The position numbers and the translations under genes are program-made. From Acidiphilium rubrum (GTDB taxonomy: Bacteria > Pseudomonadota > Alphaproteobacteria > Acetobacterales > Acetobacteraceae): DNA of 64,000 nt. Positions 1-8,802 of the stretch are shown piece by piece (the stretch's first letter is position 1; each line of letters starts with the position of its first letter). Where the stretch lies: NCBI RefSeq assembly GCF_900156265.1, contig NZ_FTNE01000004.1:62001-126000 (forward strand), written 5' to 3'. The notes below the pieces were generated by a model. That model had not been told where the DNA came from. It did not search any database and saw only the letters and a list, made by a program, of their open reading frames with translations.

Positions 1-65
1 GTTTCCCTTTGCGCGGTGCGGTTATAATCGGCTGCCCGGCTGAGACCGATATAGGCGGGGATTTT

Positions 66-98
66 TGGTAGCGCAACCAAAATCTGACAGCGCTACCA
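66..98. promoter_or_regulatory. Tandem LacI-family operator-like sites
   Basis: Two 14-bp sites stand 19 bp apart centre to centre. The second, TGACAGCGCTACCA (85-98), fits the LacI-family pattern TGNNANCGNTNNCA at every fixed position. The first, TGGTAGCGCAACCA (66-79), misses one. They lie just upstream of a LacI-type regulator gene, so autoregulation and control of the following sugar-acid genes is the likely role. A TATAAT-like hexamer at 23-28 may be a -10 box, but no good -35 goes with it. Confidence 0.5.
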
Positions 99-188
99 TC
101 TTGCGCGGCGAACAAAACTTCGCGATACTCGATGTTAATTGAAACAGCCGCGTTCAATCGCGGGACAGTTTGGAGAGACGCGCCGGTT

Positions 189-1238
189 ATGGACCCATCG
201 TCCGCCTCGTTGCGCCCGCGCGAACCGCGGCGCGGCCGCCGTACTGCCGTGACGCTGAGCGACGTGGCGGCGGCGGCCGGTGTTTCACCGATCACGGTAT
301 CCCGCGCGCTGAATACGCCTGAGACGGTTTCGGAGGTTTTGCGCGGGCGGATCAACGCGACGGTCGAGGCTTTGGGCTATGTGCCCAACCGGATGGCGGG
401 TGCGCTGGCCTCGGCCAAGACACGGGTGATTCCGGTGATCGTGCCGTCATTGTCGAACGTCGTGTTCGTCGAGGTGATCGAAGGGATTCAGGAGACGATC
501 GAGGCGGCAGGCTATCAGATGCTGCTGGGCAGCACCGATTATGATCTGGATCGTGAGGCGGCACTGGCTTCCACCTTGTTGGGTTGGGCGCCGCCAGGTG
601 TTTTGCTCGCGGGATTACGGCATCTGCCGCGCACGGCGACGCTGTTAAAGAACGCCGATGTGCCGGTGGTCGAGTTCATGGAATATGGCGCGCGCTGCAT
701 CGACATGAATGTTGGCTTGTCGCACGTGCGAGCCGGCGCGGTGATGGCGGCGCATCTGCTCGAGCGCGGGTATCGGCGGATTGGGTTCGTCGGCACGCGG
801 ATGCGCGATGATTATCGGGCACGACAGCGTTATGAAGGCATGCGCCGGCATATTGCCGAGGTCGGTGGGGCAAGCGATATTTTGTTTGAGTATCCATGGG
901 GACCAGGGCAGGAGGTTGGGTGGCATGCGCTGGCCGATGTTTTGGCGGCGGATCCGCAGGTCGATGCGCTGTTCTTTGCTAATGACGAGATGGCGGTGGG
1001 GGCGGTTTTGCGGGCGCAGCGCGATGGCATTGCGGTGCCGGGGCGGGTTGCGGTTGCGGGGTTCAATGGCTTGCCGATGAGCGCGTTGGTGACGCCGGCG
1101 CTGACCACGATTACTTCGCCGCGAAAAGAAATCGGCAAGCAGGCGGCGACCATGCTGCTATCCCGGATCAACGGCACCCCGCCCGTGCAACGCCGCATCG
1201 ACGTAGGTTTCGTGCTCGAAGCCCGCAGCAGCACATGA
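189..1238 (+). CDS. LacI-family transcriptional regulator
   Basis: DNA-binding repressor of the LacI/GntR (gluconate-type) group. Residues 20-45 form the helix-turn-helix with the family hallmark TLSDVAAAAGVSPITVSRAL, followed by a hinge and a periplasmic-binding-protein-like effector domain (IPVIVPSLSN onward, with the late DALFFANDEMAVGAV signature). The start at 189 is preferred because GGAGAG lies 11 nt upstream; an earlier in-frame ATG at 132 has no ribosome site. The protein is about 349 aa, normal for the family. It is followed in the same direction by ltnD, otnI and otnK, so it probably senses a four-carbon sugar acid or related metabolite. The effector is inferred from context only. 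Confidence 0.9.
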   Translation: MDPSSASLRPREPRRGRRTAVTLSDVAAAAGVSPITVSRALNTPETVSEVLRGRINATVEALGYVPNRMAGALASAKTRVIPVIVPSLSNVVFVEVIEGIQETIEAAGYQMLLGSTDYDLDREAALASTLLGWAPPGVLLAGLRHLPRTATLLKNADVPVVEFMEYGARCIDMNVGLSHVRAGAVMAAHLLERGYRRIGFVGTRMRDDYRARQRYEGMRRHIAEVGGASDILFEYPWGPGQEVGWHALADVLAADPQVDALFFANDEMAVGAVLRAQRDGIAVPGRVAVAGFNGLPMSALVTPALTTITSPRKEIGKQAATMLLSRINGTPPVQRRIDVGFVLEARSST

Positions 1239-1250
1239 TCGAAATGAATA

Positions 1251-1284
1251 AAAGTTTTTTGGTTCTTTTTTTCAAAAAAGAACT
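1251..1284 (+). repeat. Interspersed AAGTTTTTT-GTTC palindrome, copy 1
   Basis: An AAAGTTTTTTG arm is followed by a hairpin GTTCTTTTTT/AAAAAAGAAC. It lies between the LacI-type gene and ltnD. Similar copies occur at 2228, 4322, 4404 and 37807. It is probably a mobile or terminator-like intergenic repeat. Confidence 0.75.
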
Positions 1285-1317
1285 GTCTTCTTTCCTTTTT
1301 GATTTGGAGTTCACCCC

Positions 1318-2220
1318 ATGACTACGCCCCGCATCGCCGTAATCGGCCTAGGTTCGATGGGTTTCGGCATGGCGGTATCGCTGGTACGTGCGGGGTTCGA
1401 TGTGGCCGGCTACGATGTGGTTGCGGCGAATGCGCAGCGCCTTGCCGACGCCGGTGGGTATGTGGCGGCAACGCCGGCGGCCGCCGCTGTGGGTGCGGAT
1501 GCGGTTGTGTGCGTGGTGGTGAATGCGGCGCAGACCGAGGCGATCCTGTTTGGCGCGGATGGTTGTGCTGCCGCGATGGCGCCGGGTTCGGTGTTCATCT
1601 CCTGTGCGACGATGGCGCCGGATGTGGTGCGGGCTCTGGCGGCGCGGTTGGAAGGGCAGGGGCTGCATTATCTGGATGCGCCGATCAGTGGCGGCGCGGC
1701 GCGGGCGGCGGAAGGCAAGCTGACGGTTCTGGCCTCCGGCAGTGCGGCGGCGTTCGAGCGGGCGCGACCGGTGTTGGGGGCGCTCGCGGCGACGCTGCAT
1801 GAGCTTGGCGATGCGCCGGGCATTGGCGCAGGCTTCAAGATGGTCAACCAGTTGCTGGCCGGGGTGCATATTGCGGCGGCGTGCGAGGCGGTGGCGTTCG
1901 GCGCTTCACTCGGGCTGGATTTGCGGAAACTCTATGAGGTGATCACCGGTTCGGCCGGCAATAGCTGGATGTTCGAGAACCGGGTGCCGCATATTCTGGA
2001 CGCGGATTATGCGCCGCGTAGTGCGGTCAATATTTTTACCAAGGATCTGGGAATCGTGCTCGACATGGCGCGGACAGCGCCGCTTGCGGTGCCGATGGCG
2101 GGGTCGGCGTTGCAGTTGTTTCTGATGACGGCGGCGGCGGGGATGGGGCGGGATGATGATGCTTCGGTGGCGCGGTTGTTTGCGATGATTTCCGGGGTGC
2201 AGTTGCCGGAGGGGCAGTAA
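1318..2220 (+). CDS. ltnD: NAD-dependent 2-hydroxyacid (L-threonate-type) dehydrogenase
   Basis: A 300-aa member of the beta-hydroxyacid dehydrogenase family (3-hydroxyisobutyrate / tartronate semialdehyde / L-threonate dehydrogenases). The N-terminal Rossmann motif is IAVIGLGSMGFGMA, the substrate-binding signature is YLDAPISGGAARA near residues 120-133, and the catalytic-lysine region GAGFKMVNQLLAGVHI is near 170. A GGAG ribosome site precedes the ATG. With the isomerase and kinase downstream it fits step 1 of the LtnD-OtnI-OtnK-OtnC route, oxidising L-threonate (or D-erythronate) to a 2-oxo-tetronate. The assignment to L-threonate rests on gene neighbourhood; a tartronate-type substrate is possible. 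Confidence 0.82.
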   Translation: MTTPRIAVIGLGSMGFGMAVSLVRAGFDVAGYDVVAANAQRLADAGGYVAATPAAAAVGADAVVCVVVNAAQTEAILFGADGCAAAMAPGSVFISCATMAPDVVRALAARLEGQGLHYLDAPISGGAARAAEGKLTVLASGSAAAFERARPVLGALAATLHELGDAPGIGAGFKMVNQLLAGVHIAAACEAVAFGASLGLDLRKLYEVITGSAGNSWMFENRVPHILDADYAPRSAVNIFTKDLGIVLDMARTAPLAVPMAGSALQLFLMTAAAGMGRDDDASVARLFAMISGVQLPEGQ

Positions 2221-2227
2221 GTCCGTC

Positions 2228-2259
2228 GTTCTTTTTTGTAAAAAAGAACCAAAAAACTT
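2228..2259 (-). repeat. Interspersed palindrome, copy 2 (inverted)
   Basis: The hairpin GTTCTTTTTT/AAAAAAGAAC is followed by CAAAAAACTT, i.e. the reverse orientation of copy 1. It lies between ltnD and otnI. Confidence 0.75.
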
Positions 2260-2278
2260 CTATTATGGGATTACAGAT

Positions 2279-3052
2279 ATGGTTCGGTTTGCGGCGAATT
2301 TGACGATGATGTTTACTGAGCATGCATTTCTCGATCGGTTCGCTGCGGCGGCCGATGCGGGGTTTGATGCTGTGGAGTTCCTGTTTCCGTATGAGCACCC
2401 GCCCGAGGCGATCGGCACGCGCCTCGCGCAGCACGGGCTGACGCAGGCGCTGTTCAATCTGCCGCCGGGCAATTGGGCGTCGGGCGAGCGGGGGCTGGCA
2501 TCGTTGACGGGACGTATCGATGAAATGGTCGATGGGACCGCGCGGGCGCTTGAGTATGCGGCGGCGACCGGGGTGACGCGGCTGCATCTGATGGCCGGCA
2601 TCGGTGACCGGCACGATCCGGCGGCGATGGCGCGCTATCGGGATGCGGTGGTGCGGACGGCGGAGACGCTCGCCGCGCATGGAATCGATCTGTTGCTGGA
2701 GCCGATCAATGCGCGTGATATGCCCGGGTATTTTCTCAATGATATCGATGCGGCGGCGGCGATGATCGCTGAGCTTGGGATCGGCAATGTGCGTTTGCAG
2801 TTCGATATGTATCACTGCCAGATCATTCACGGCGACATCACGATGCGGTTACGCAACCATATCAAGATGATCGGCCATGTGCAGGTTGCCAGCGTGCCTT
2901 CGCGCAACGAACCGGATGGCGAGGAGGTGAATTACCCGTTCTTGTTCGATGAACTAGACCGGCTGGGCTATGCCGGCATCGTCGGTTGCGAATACCGGCC
3001 GCGTGGGGCGACGCGCGAGGGACTCGGCTGGTTCGAAAGTCTGCAGCGGTGA
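2279..3052 (+). CDS. otnI: 2-oxo-tetronate isomerase (hydroxypyruvate isomerase family)
   Basis: A 257-aa AP-endonuclease-family-2 TIM-barrel protein, typical in length for Hyi/OtnI. Metal and substrate residues are visible in LLLEPINARDMPGYFL (Glu near 141), LQFDMYHCQIIHGD (Asp/His near 178-181), IGHVQVASVPSRNEPD (His near 202) and the late GCEYRPRG (Glu near 239). The N-terminus FAANLTMMFTEHAFLDRF is typical of the family. It should interconvert 2-oxo- and 3-oxo-tetronate between LtnD and OtnK. Its stop overlaps the GTG start of otnK (GTGA), so the two are probably translationally coupled. No clear ribosome site precedes the ATG. Confidence 0.85.
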   Translation: MVRFAANLTMMFTEHAFLDRFAAAADAGFDAVEFLFPYEHPPEAIGTRLAQHGLTQALFNLPPGNWASGERGLASLTGRIDEMVDGTARALEYAAATGVTRLHLMAGIGDRHDPAAMARYRDAVVRTAETLAAHGIDLLLEPINARDMPGYFLNDIDAAAAMIAELGIGNVRLQFDMYHCQIIHGDITMRLRNHIKMIGHVQVASVPSRNEPDGEEVNYPFLFDELDRLGYAGIVGCEYRPRGATREGLGWFESLQR

Positions 3053-4314
3053 GCCTGAAGCTGGGTTGCATTGCCGATGATTATACCGGTGCGTCCGATC
3101 TGGCGAACACGCTGACGCGGCAGGGGCTGCGCACGATCCAGACGATCGGCGTGCCGGAGGCGGGGTTGGCGTTGGGTGAAGTCGATGCCGTGGTGGTCGC
3201 ACTCAAGACGCGCTCGGTGCCGGCGGCGGATGCAGTGGCACGGTCGCTGGGAGCGCTGGCCTGGCTACGGGGCGAGGGCGCTGGGCATATCATGTTCAAG
3301 GTCTGCTCGACCTTCGATTCGACGGATGCCGGCAATATCGGGCCGGTGACCGAAGCGCTGGCGGCGGCGCTGGATGCATCGGTGGTTCCGGTGACGCCGG
3401 CGTTTCCCGAAACCGGGCGCACCGTGTTTCAGGGGCATTTGTTCGTGGGCTCGCGGCCGCTGCACGAAAGTCCGTTGAAGGATCACCCGCTGAACCCGAT
3501 GCGGGATTCCGATTTGGTGCGGGTGCTGGCGCGGCAGTCGGCGCAGGCTGTCGGGTTGGTTGCGCTCGACTGCGTCGAGCGCGGCGCGGCGGCGATTACT
3601 GCGCGACTGGCGGCGTTGGGCGACATCGGCGTCCGGAGTGCAATTGTCGATGCTGTAGCGGAACGGAATCTGGTGTCTTTGGGTGAAGCGGCGTTTGCGA
3701 TGAGGCTTTCGACCGGGGCGTCTGGCCTGGGATTGGGACTGGCACGGGCAGCGGTGGGTGCGGGGCAGGCGGCTGCGGTGCCGGCCTGGCCTGATGTTGA
3801 CGGTCACGCCGCGATCATTGCCGGCAGTTGTTCGGCCGCGACGTTGGAACAGATCGATGCGGTGGAGGGCACTTTGCCGGTGGCACGGCTCGATATCGAT
3901 CGGCTGCTGGGTGATGCGGGGTATGCGGCTGGGATGCTGGCGTGGGCCGCGGAGCGCCTGGCGGATGGGCCGGTGCTGCTTGGGAGCAGCGCGACGCCTG
4001 CTGTGGTCGGCCGGTTGCAATCGGTGCATGGCGCTGGTGCGGGCGCGCGGATTGAGGCGGCGCTGGCGGAATTGGCGGCGGGCCTGGTTGGGCTCGGGGT
4101 TCGGCGGTTGATTGTTGCGGGGGGTGAAACCTCGGGTGCGGTGATCGATCGGCTTGGAGTGACGGCGTTTGAAATCGGCGGCGAGATTGCGCCGGGGGTG
4201 CCGCTGCTGCGCAGCCTGGGCGGTGAGATGATGCTGTTCGCGCTGAAATCGGGCAATTTCGGCGGTCCTGGGTTTTTTCGTGCGGCGTTGGGGGCTATGA
4301 GAACAAGAAAGTAA
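3049..4314 (+). CDS. otnK: 3-oxo-tetronate kinase (four-carbon acid sugar kinase)
   Basis: DUF1537/four-carbon acid sugar kinase family, 421 aa from the GTG at 3049, matching usual OtnK length. The N-terminal motif LGCIADDYTGASDLANTL is the family hallmark. The substrate region FKVCSTFDSTDAGNIGPVTEAL and the C-terminal nucleotide-binding part VAGGETSGAVIDRLGV are clear. An upstream in-frame ATG at 2986 lies inside otnI and is unlikely. The enzyme phosphorylates 3-oxo-tetronate to its 4-phosphate, which OtnC aldolase normally decarboxylates to dihydroxyacetone phosphate. No otnC follows here; the next gene is on the other strand and unrelated. Confidence 0.88.
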   Translation: MSLKLGCIADDYTGASDLANTLTRQGLRTIQTIGVPEAGLALGEVDAVVVALKTRSVPAADAVARSLGALAWLRGEGAGHIMFKVCSTFDSTDAGNIGPVTEALAAALDASVVPVTPAFPETGRTVFQGHLFVGSRPLHESPLKDHPLNPMRDSDLVRVLARQSAQAVGLVALDCVERGAAAITARLAALGDIGVRSAIVDAVAERNLVSLGEAAFAMRLSTGASGLGLGLARAAVGAGQAAAVPAWPDVDGHAAIIAGSCSAATLEQIDAVEGTLPVARLDIDRLLGDAGYAAGMLAWAAERLADGPVLLGSSATPAVVGRLQSVHGAGAGARIEAALAELAAGLVGLGVRRLIVAGGETSGAVIDRLGVTAFEIGGEIAPGVPLLRSLGGEMMLFALKSGNFGGPGFFRAALGAMRTRK

Positions 4315-4321
4315 GAAAAGC

Positions 4322-4356
4322 GCTTCTTTTTTGTTAAAAAGAAGCAAAAAACTTTT
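4322..4356 (-). repeat. Interspersed palindrome, copy 3 (inverted)
   Basis: The hairpin GCTTCTTTTT/AAAAAGAAGC is followed by AAAAAACTTTTTT. It lies 8 nt after the otnK stop and could act as a rho-independent terminator. Confidence 0.75.
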
Positions 4357-4403
4357 TTATTAATCCAGGCGCGAGTGTTTTCACCGATACAGACCAAATT
4401 AAC

Positions 4404-4440
4404 AAAGTTTTTTTGATTCTTTTTTTCACAAAAAAGAAGA
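4404..4440 (+). repeat. Interspersed palindrome, copy 4
   Basis: AAAGTTTTTTTGATTC is followed by a T-run and AAAAAAGAAG. It lies in the convergent gap between otnK and the dsrE-like gene, facing copy 3, so the two copies form a head-to-head pair. Confidence 0.7.
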
Positions 4441-4459
4441 TTCTTTTTGTACTGCCTTT

Positions 4460-4954
4460 TTACGGCTTGATATAGCTGAATCCATGCGACTCAAGCTGCA
4501 CGATCCGCACGATTCCGGCGGGCACGATCATGGCCTGCGGCACCAGTTTGGGAACGTGGCCGAGTGCGCGGGCCATGGCTTGGAGCGTGTTGTTGCAGGC
4601 ATCGAACTCGACCCCAGACTTATTGAGCGCGTTGATCCGGTCGGCGACCGGTGAGTTCGCCAGCAGCATGTGCAGACCGGGGCCGAAGGCTACCAGGACG
4701 ATCTGTGTCTGGTCATTTCCCAGCAGTTTCAGCGCGTTTTCGGCGTTGTTCAGGGCGAGCGACCAGATTGCCGGATCGTTCCCGCTGATCTGGATGACCA
4801 TGTGGCTGGTGGCGAAAGGGTGCGGGTGCTGGAAGATGGGGTGGTCGAACTGGAATGTTTTCAGCATCGAAGGGTTCGCGTAGGCGGCGCCGGTGATTGT
4901 GAGGCTTGTGGCCAAGGCGATGCCGGTGATGGTGCGGCTGATTGAGCTGAACAT
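4460..4954 (-). CDS. Secreted DsrE/DsrF-like protein
   Basis: 164 aa with an N-terminal signal peptide (hydrophobic core ITGIALATSLTITGAAYA, cleavage probably after AYA). The mature part has the DsrE/DsrF fold pattern: HMVIQISGNDPAIWSLALNN, IVLVAFGPGLHMLL, then a segment with a single Cys (VEFDACNNTLQAM), the position where the family carries a sulfur-relay cysteine. GGAGATG precedes the start. The family includes sulfur-transfer proteins and uncharacterised periplasmic members; the exact role here is unknown. It has no operon partner: otnK converges from one side and an SDR gene lies upstream on the same strand after an 85-nt gap. Confidence 0.8.
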   Translation of the reverse strand: MFSSISRTITGIALATSLTITGAAYANPSMLKTFQFDHPIFQHPHPFATSHMVIQISGNDPAIWSLALNNAENALKLLGNDQTQIVLVAFGPGLHMLLANSPVADRINALNKSGVEFDACNNTLQAMARALGHVPKLVPQAMIVPAGIVRIVQLESHGFSYIKP

Positions 4955-5039
4955 GACATCTCCGTTGCCGACCCCGCGCCTATGCGACGTCTGGCACAGT
5001 ATAGGCGGGCACCTGGCGGGGGGGGAAGTGCGGCGGTTG

Positions 5040-5879
5040 CTACGATTTGACGAAGACCTCGAAGGCGGCTTGGTAATCCGGGTGCCAGCGCGAGAGTGCC
5101 GGGCGGTTGTGGATGATGTCGCCGGCGGCCCAGTCGATGCGCTTGTGGTCGATGGCTTGAGTTACCGCGTTGTCCGGGCAAAGGATGTAAAAATCGCCCT
5201 GCGCGAGGCGTTCGGCCATGAAGGCGACCACTTGTTCCGGTGTCCATGCGGCATCGGGTTTTTCGGCGACGCGTTTTTTGGTGAAGCCGGTGAAGGTGAA
5301 GCCGGGGATCAGGAGATGGGCGGTGACCGGTGATCCGGCTTCGCGCAGATCGTGCGCCAGGGCTTCGGTGACGGCTTTGATGCCGGCCTTGGAGACATTG
5401 TAGGCGGTATCGCCGGGCGGCATGGTGATGCCCTGTTTCGATCCCGTATTGATGATCGCGGCAGGGATGCCTTGCGCCATCAAGGTCGGCATGAAAACCT
5501 GCACGCCGTTGATGACGCCCCATAGATTGGTGTCGATGATGCTGTGCCAGCGGGCGGCATCGGCGGTGAGGCCGCCACCACCTTCGACGCCGGCATTGTT
5601 CATCAGCAGGCCGATCGGGCCGGATCGCGCGGCGATGTCGTGCAGACGCTGGACGTCGGCACGGTTTCCGACATCGGTGACGATGTTTTCGATCGTGGTG
5701 CCTGGATGGTCGGTGAGGATGGCGGCGCGGGCAGATTCGAGCGCGGTTTGGTCGATATCCGCAAGGAACAGGCTCATGCCATTTGCGGCGCAATGTTGCG
5801 CGGTGGCGAGGCCGATGCCGCTGGCGCCGCCCGTGATGATGGCGCCGCGACCGGCGGTGAATGCGGGGTGTTGGCTCAT
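5040..5879 (-). CDS. Short-chain dehydrogenase/reductase (SDR)
   Basis: A 279-aa classical SDR with cofactor motif IITGGASGIGLATA near residue 15, the structural motif LLMNNAGVEGG and the catalytic YNVSKAGIK (Tyr and Lys), with an upstream Ser in INTGSKQGI. The acidic residue after beta-2 (FLADID) suggests NAD(H). A GGAG ribosome site precedes the ATG. It lies 40 nt downstream of the M20 amidohydrolase gene on the same strand, so the two may be co-transcribed. The substrate cannot be deduced. Confidence 0.85.
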   Translation of the reverse strand: MSQHPAFTAGRGAIITGGASGIGLATAQHCAANGMSLFLADIDQTALESARAAILTDHPGTTIENIVTDVGNRADVQRLHDIAARSGPIGLLMNNAGVEGGGGLTADAARWHSIIDTNLWGVINGVQVFMPTLMAQGIPAAIINTGSKQGITMPPGDTAYNVSKAGIKAVTEALAHDLREAGSPVTAHLLIPGFTFTGFTKKRVAEKPDAAWTPEQVVAFMAERLAQGDFYILCPDNAVTQAIDHKRIDWAAGDIIHNRPALSRWHPDYQAAFEVFVKS

Positions 5880-5918
5880 TGGGGTTCTCCGAAAGGGGCT
5901 GCGCGCTGCGCTGCCGGT

Positions 5919-7166
5919 TCAACCCATACGATTGGCACGCGCGAGCACCACGTCAAGCAGGATCTGGGTGCCGGCTTCCGCTTCGTCCGGCGTGATCGAT
6001 TCCGCTTCGTTGTGGGAGAGACCGTCCTTGCACGGGGTGAAGATCATGGCGGTGGGGATGACGGTGGCAACGTGTACGGCATCGTGCCCGGCGCCGGAGA
6101 CCATTTCGCGGGCGGGGTAGCCAAGGCGGGCGCAGGCCTGGCGGACCAGATCGATGCAGTCTGCATCGAACGGGGTGGCGGCAACGCGGAACACCGGGGT
6201 GATGCGGAGCGCGAGGCCGCGGGCGGCGGCAAGATCGGCCGCCCGCTTCGGGAAATCATCGACGATGGTGGCGATCACCGCATCGTCCGGATGGCGGAAT
6301 TCGCAGCCGAAGCGGATTTCACCAGGGACGACATTGGGCGAATTGGGGTGTACGGTCAGGCGGCCGACCGTGCCGCGTCCGGCATTGCCCTGCGCGCGCA
6401 TGATGCGTTCGACCAGCAGAATGATTTCGGCGGCGCCTGCGAGCGCATCGCGCCTGGCGTCGGGCGGGGTGGTGCCGGCGTGGGAATCCTGGCCGGTCAG
6501 TGTGGCGTCGAACCAGACCTGTGCTTGTGCGCCTGTGACGATGCCGATGGTTTTGGCCTCGCGCTCGAGGATGGGCCCTTGTTCTATGTGCAGTTCAAAA
6601 TAGGAATCGGCCGGCGTGTGCGTGGCTGGTTCCGCGCCTTCGGCACCGATGGCGGTGAGCGCTTCGGCGACTGTGATGCCTTCGGCATCGCGCAGGGATT
6701 TGATGGTGGCTTCGGGATGGACGCCGGCCCAGACGGCGCTGCCCATCATGGCGCGGCCGAAGCGCGATCCTTCCTCGTCGGTCCAGTTGATCAGTTCGAC
6801 CGGGGCTTCAGTGACGATGCCGAGATCGTCGAGCGTGCGCATCACTTCGAGCCCGGCGATGACGCCGAGCGCGCCGTCGAACTTGCCGCCTGTCGGTTGG
6901 CTGTCGAGATGGCTGCCGAATAGGACGGGCGGGCGTGAATTGTCACGCCCGGGGCGGCGGGCGAACATGTTGCCCATGCTGTCGGACCGGAGGGTGAGGC
7001 CGGCCTGTTTGCACCAAAGGGCAAACTGGGCGCGGCCGCTGCGATCGACCTCGGTGAGGGTGACGCGGTTGACGCCGCCTTTCGGCGTGGCACCGATCGT
7101 CGCCATTGCCATCAAAGTGTCCCAAAGGCGTTTGCCGTCGATCCGATAATTGCTGCTTTGCACCAT
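5919..7166 (-). CDS. Zn-dependent M20 amidohydrolase (N-carbamoyl-amino-acid hydrolase / ureidopropionase type)
   Basis: A 415-aa M20-family hydrolase of the hydantoinase/carbamoylase group. Metal-ligand motifs are FGSHLDSQPTGGKFDGALG (His and Asp near residues 83-94), WTDEEGSRFG (Glu pair near 130), FELHIEQGPILE (His near 196) and the C-terminal SGAGHDAVHVA and GLSHNEAE. These match beta-ureidopropionase, allantoate amidohydrolase and L-N-carbamoylase enzymes. The neighbouring divergent gene is a methylmalonate-semialdehyde dehydrogenase, which favours a role in reductive pyrimidine or beta-amino-acid breakdown, but this is inference. GGGGGC precedes the start. Confidence 0.85.
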   Translation of the reverse strand: MVQSSNYRIDGKRLWDTLMAMATIGATPKGGVNRVTLTEVDRSGRAQFALWCKQAGLTLRSDSMGNMFARRPGRDNSRPPVLFGSHLDSQPTGGKFDGALGVIAGLEVMRTLDDLGIVTEAPVELINWTDEEGSRFGRAMMGSAVWAGVHPEATIKSLRDAEGITVAEALTAIGAEGAEPATHTPADSYFELHIEQGPILEREAKTIGIVTGAQAQVWFDATLTGQDSHAGTTPPDARRDALAGAAEIILLVERIMRAQGNAGRGTVGRLTVHPNSPNVVPGEIRFGCEFRHPDDAVIATIVDDFPKRAADLAAARGLALRITPVFRVAATPFDADCIDLVRQACARLGYPAREMVSGAGHDAVHVATVIPTAMIFTPCKDGLSHNEAESITPDEAEAGTQILLDVVLARANRMG

Positions 7167-7210
7167 GATGCCCCCGCGTGGTTCAAGTTGGGCGCAAAAT
7201 CGCGCGGCGT

Positions 7211-7231
7211 GGCGCGCAATGCAAGCGCGCC
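7211..7231. promoter_or_regulatory. Dyad in divergent control region
   Basis: A 7-bp perfect inverted repeat GGCGCGC-N7-GCGCGCC lies in the 131-bp gap between the divergent amidohydrolase and mmsA genes. It is a possible operator; in such GC-rich DNA, chance is a real alternative. Confidence 0.25.
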
Positions 7232-7297
7232 GTGGCGGGGGTTGCCCTGGGGCGGTCGGGGCGACAATATGTGCGCAGGAAATATTGAGGGTACGCC

Positions 7298-8791
7298 ATG
7301 AAATCGCGCGGTCATTTCATCGACAATCAACATATTGATGGCGAGGGAACACGGCACCTGCCGGTGTTCGACCCAGCCCTGGGGACGCAAACCGGCGTGG
7401 TCGCGGTGGCGACGCCTGCTGAGGTCGAGCGCGCGATTGCCGGCGCTGTCGCTGCGTTTCCGGCCTGGGCGGCTACCCCGCCGCTGCGGCGCGCGCGGGT
7501 GATGTTCAAGTTCAAGGAACTGATCGAGACGCACAAGGGCGAGTTGGCCGCGCTGATCACCAACGAGCACGGCAAGGTGCTGTCGGATGCGGCGGGCGAG
7601 GTGGTCCGCGGCATGGAGGTGGTGGAATTCGCCTGCGGCATTCCCGACGTGCTGAAGGGGGAATATTCGCGCAACGTGGGCACCAACGTCGATAGCTACA
7701 CGATCCGCGCGCCGCTGGGCGTGGTGGCGGGAATTACGCCGTTCAATTTCCCGGCGATGGTGCCGCTGTGGATGTTTCCGGTCGCGATTGCGTGCGGCAA
7801 TTGCTTTATTCTGAAGGTTTCTGAGAAAGTACCCTCGGCCGCGCTGCGACTGGCGGAATTGTTGAAAGAAGCCGGCTTGCCCGCGGGCGTGTTCAGCGTG
7901 GTCAATGGTGATCGTGACGTGGTGGATACGCTGCTGACCGACAAGCGGATTGCCGCGATCAGCTTTGTCGGCTCGACGCCGATCGCCGAGCATATTTTCA
8001 CCACCGCTTCGGCGCATGGCAAGCGGGTGCAGGCGCTGGGTGGGGCGAAGAACCACATGGTGGTGATGCCGGACGCGGATTTGGATCAGACCGTCGATGC
8101 GCTGATGGGGGCGGCCTATGGCTCCGCCGGAGAGCGCTGCATGGCGATTTCGGTTGCCGTCGCGGTGGGTGATATTGCCGACGCGTTAGTGGACCGGCTC
8201 GCGAAAGGTGCAAGGGCACTCAAGATCGGGCCGGGGACCGATCATGAAGCGGAGATGGGGCCGTTAGTTTCTAAGGAGCATATGGCCAAGGTCCGGTCAT
8301 ATATCGATATCGGTATCGCGGAGGGGGCGAAACTGGTGGTCGATGGCCGCGGGTTGAAACTGCAGGGGCATGAGGACGGGTATTTCGTCGGGCCGACCCT
8401 GTTCGACCATGTGCGCCCGGGCATGCGGATTCATTCCGAGGAAATATTCGGGCCGGTGCTGTCGGTGGTGCGGGAAAAGACGTTCGATGATGCGGTTTCG
8501 ATTATCAATGCGCATGAGTTCGGTAATGGCACGTCGATTTTCACGCGCGACGGCGATGCGGCGCGCAGTTTTGCCGATCAGATCGAGGTCGGCATGGTCG
8601 GGATCAACGTGCCGATTCCGGTGCCGATGGCGTTTCATTCGTTCGGCGGGTGGAAGCGGTCGAGCTTTGGCGATCACGGCATGCACGGGCGCGAGGGTGT
8701 GCATTTCTATACCAAGCTCAAAACCATGACGTCGCGCTGGCCGACCGGTATTCGCGCCGGTGCCGAGTTCGCCATGCCGACGATGCGGTAA
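7298..8791 (+). CDS. mmsA: CoA-acylating methylmalonate-semialdehyde dehydrogenase
   Basis: A 497-aa aldehyde-dehydrogenase-superfamily protein of the MmsA/IolA branch. Signature stretches are [19 protein letters not shown], the NAD loop [14 protein letters not shown], the general-base region [17 protein letters not shown], where Asn-His replaces the usual Glu of hydrolytic ALDHs, and the catalytic Cys in [14 protein letters not shown] near residue 285. It should convert methylmalonate or malonate semialdehyde plus CoA to propionyl- or acetyl-CoA. A GAGGG ribosome site precedes the ATG. Eleven nt downstream begins an HpcH/HpaI aldolase, so the two form an operon. Confidence 0.93.
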   Translation: MKSRGHFIDNQHIDGEGTRHLPVFDPALGTQTGVVAVATPAEVERAIAGAVAAFPAWAATPPLRRARVMFKFKELIETHKGELAALITNEHGKVLSDAAGEVVRGMEVVEFACGIPDVLKGEYSRNVGTNVDSYTIRAPLGVVAGITPFNFPAMVPLWMFPVAIACGNCFILKVSEKVPSAALRLAELLKEAGLPAGVFSVVNGDRDVVDTLLTDKRIAAISFVGSTPIAEHIFTTASAHGKRVQALGGAKNHMVVMPDADLDQTVDALMGAAYGSAGERCMAISVAVAVGDIADALVDRLAKGARALKIGPGTDHEAEMGPLVSKEHMAKVRSYIDIGIAEGAKLVVDGRGLKLQGHEDGYFVGPTLFDHVRPGMRIHSEEIFGPVLSVVREKTFDDAVSIINAHEFGNGTSIFTRDGDAARSFADQIEVGMVGINVPIPVPMAFHSFGGWKRSSFGDHGMHGREGVHFYTKLKTMTSRWPTGIRAGAEFAMPTMR

Positions 8792-8802
8792 AGGGGATTA
8801 TC

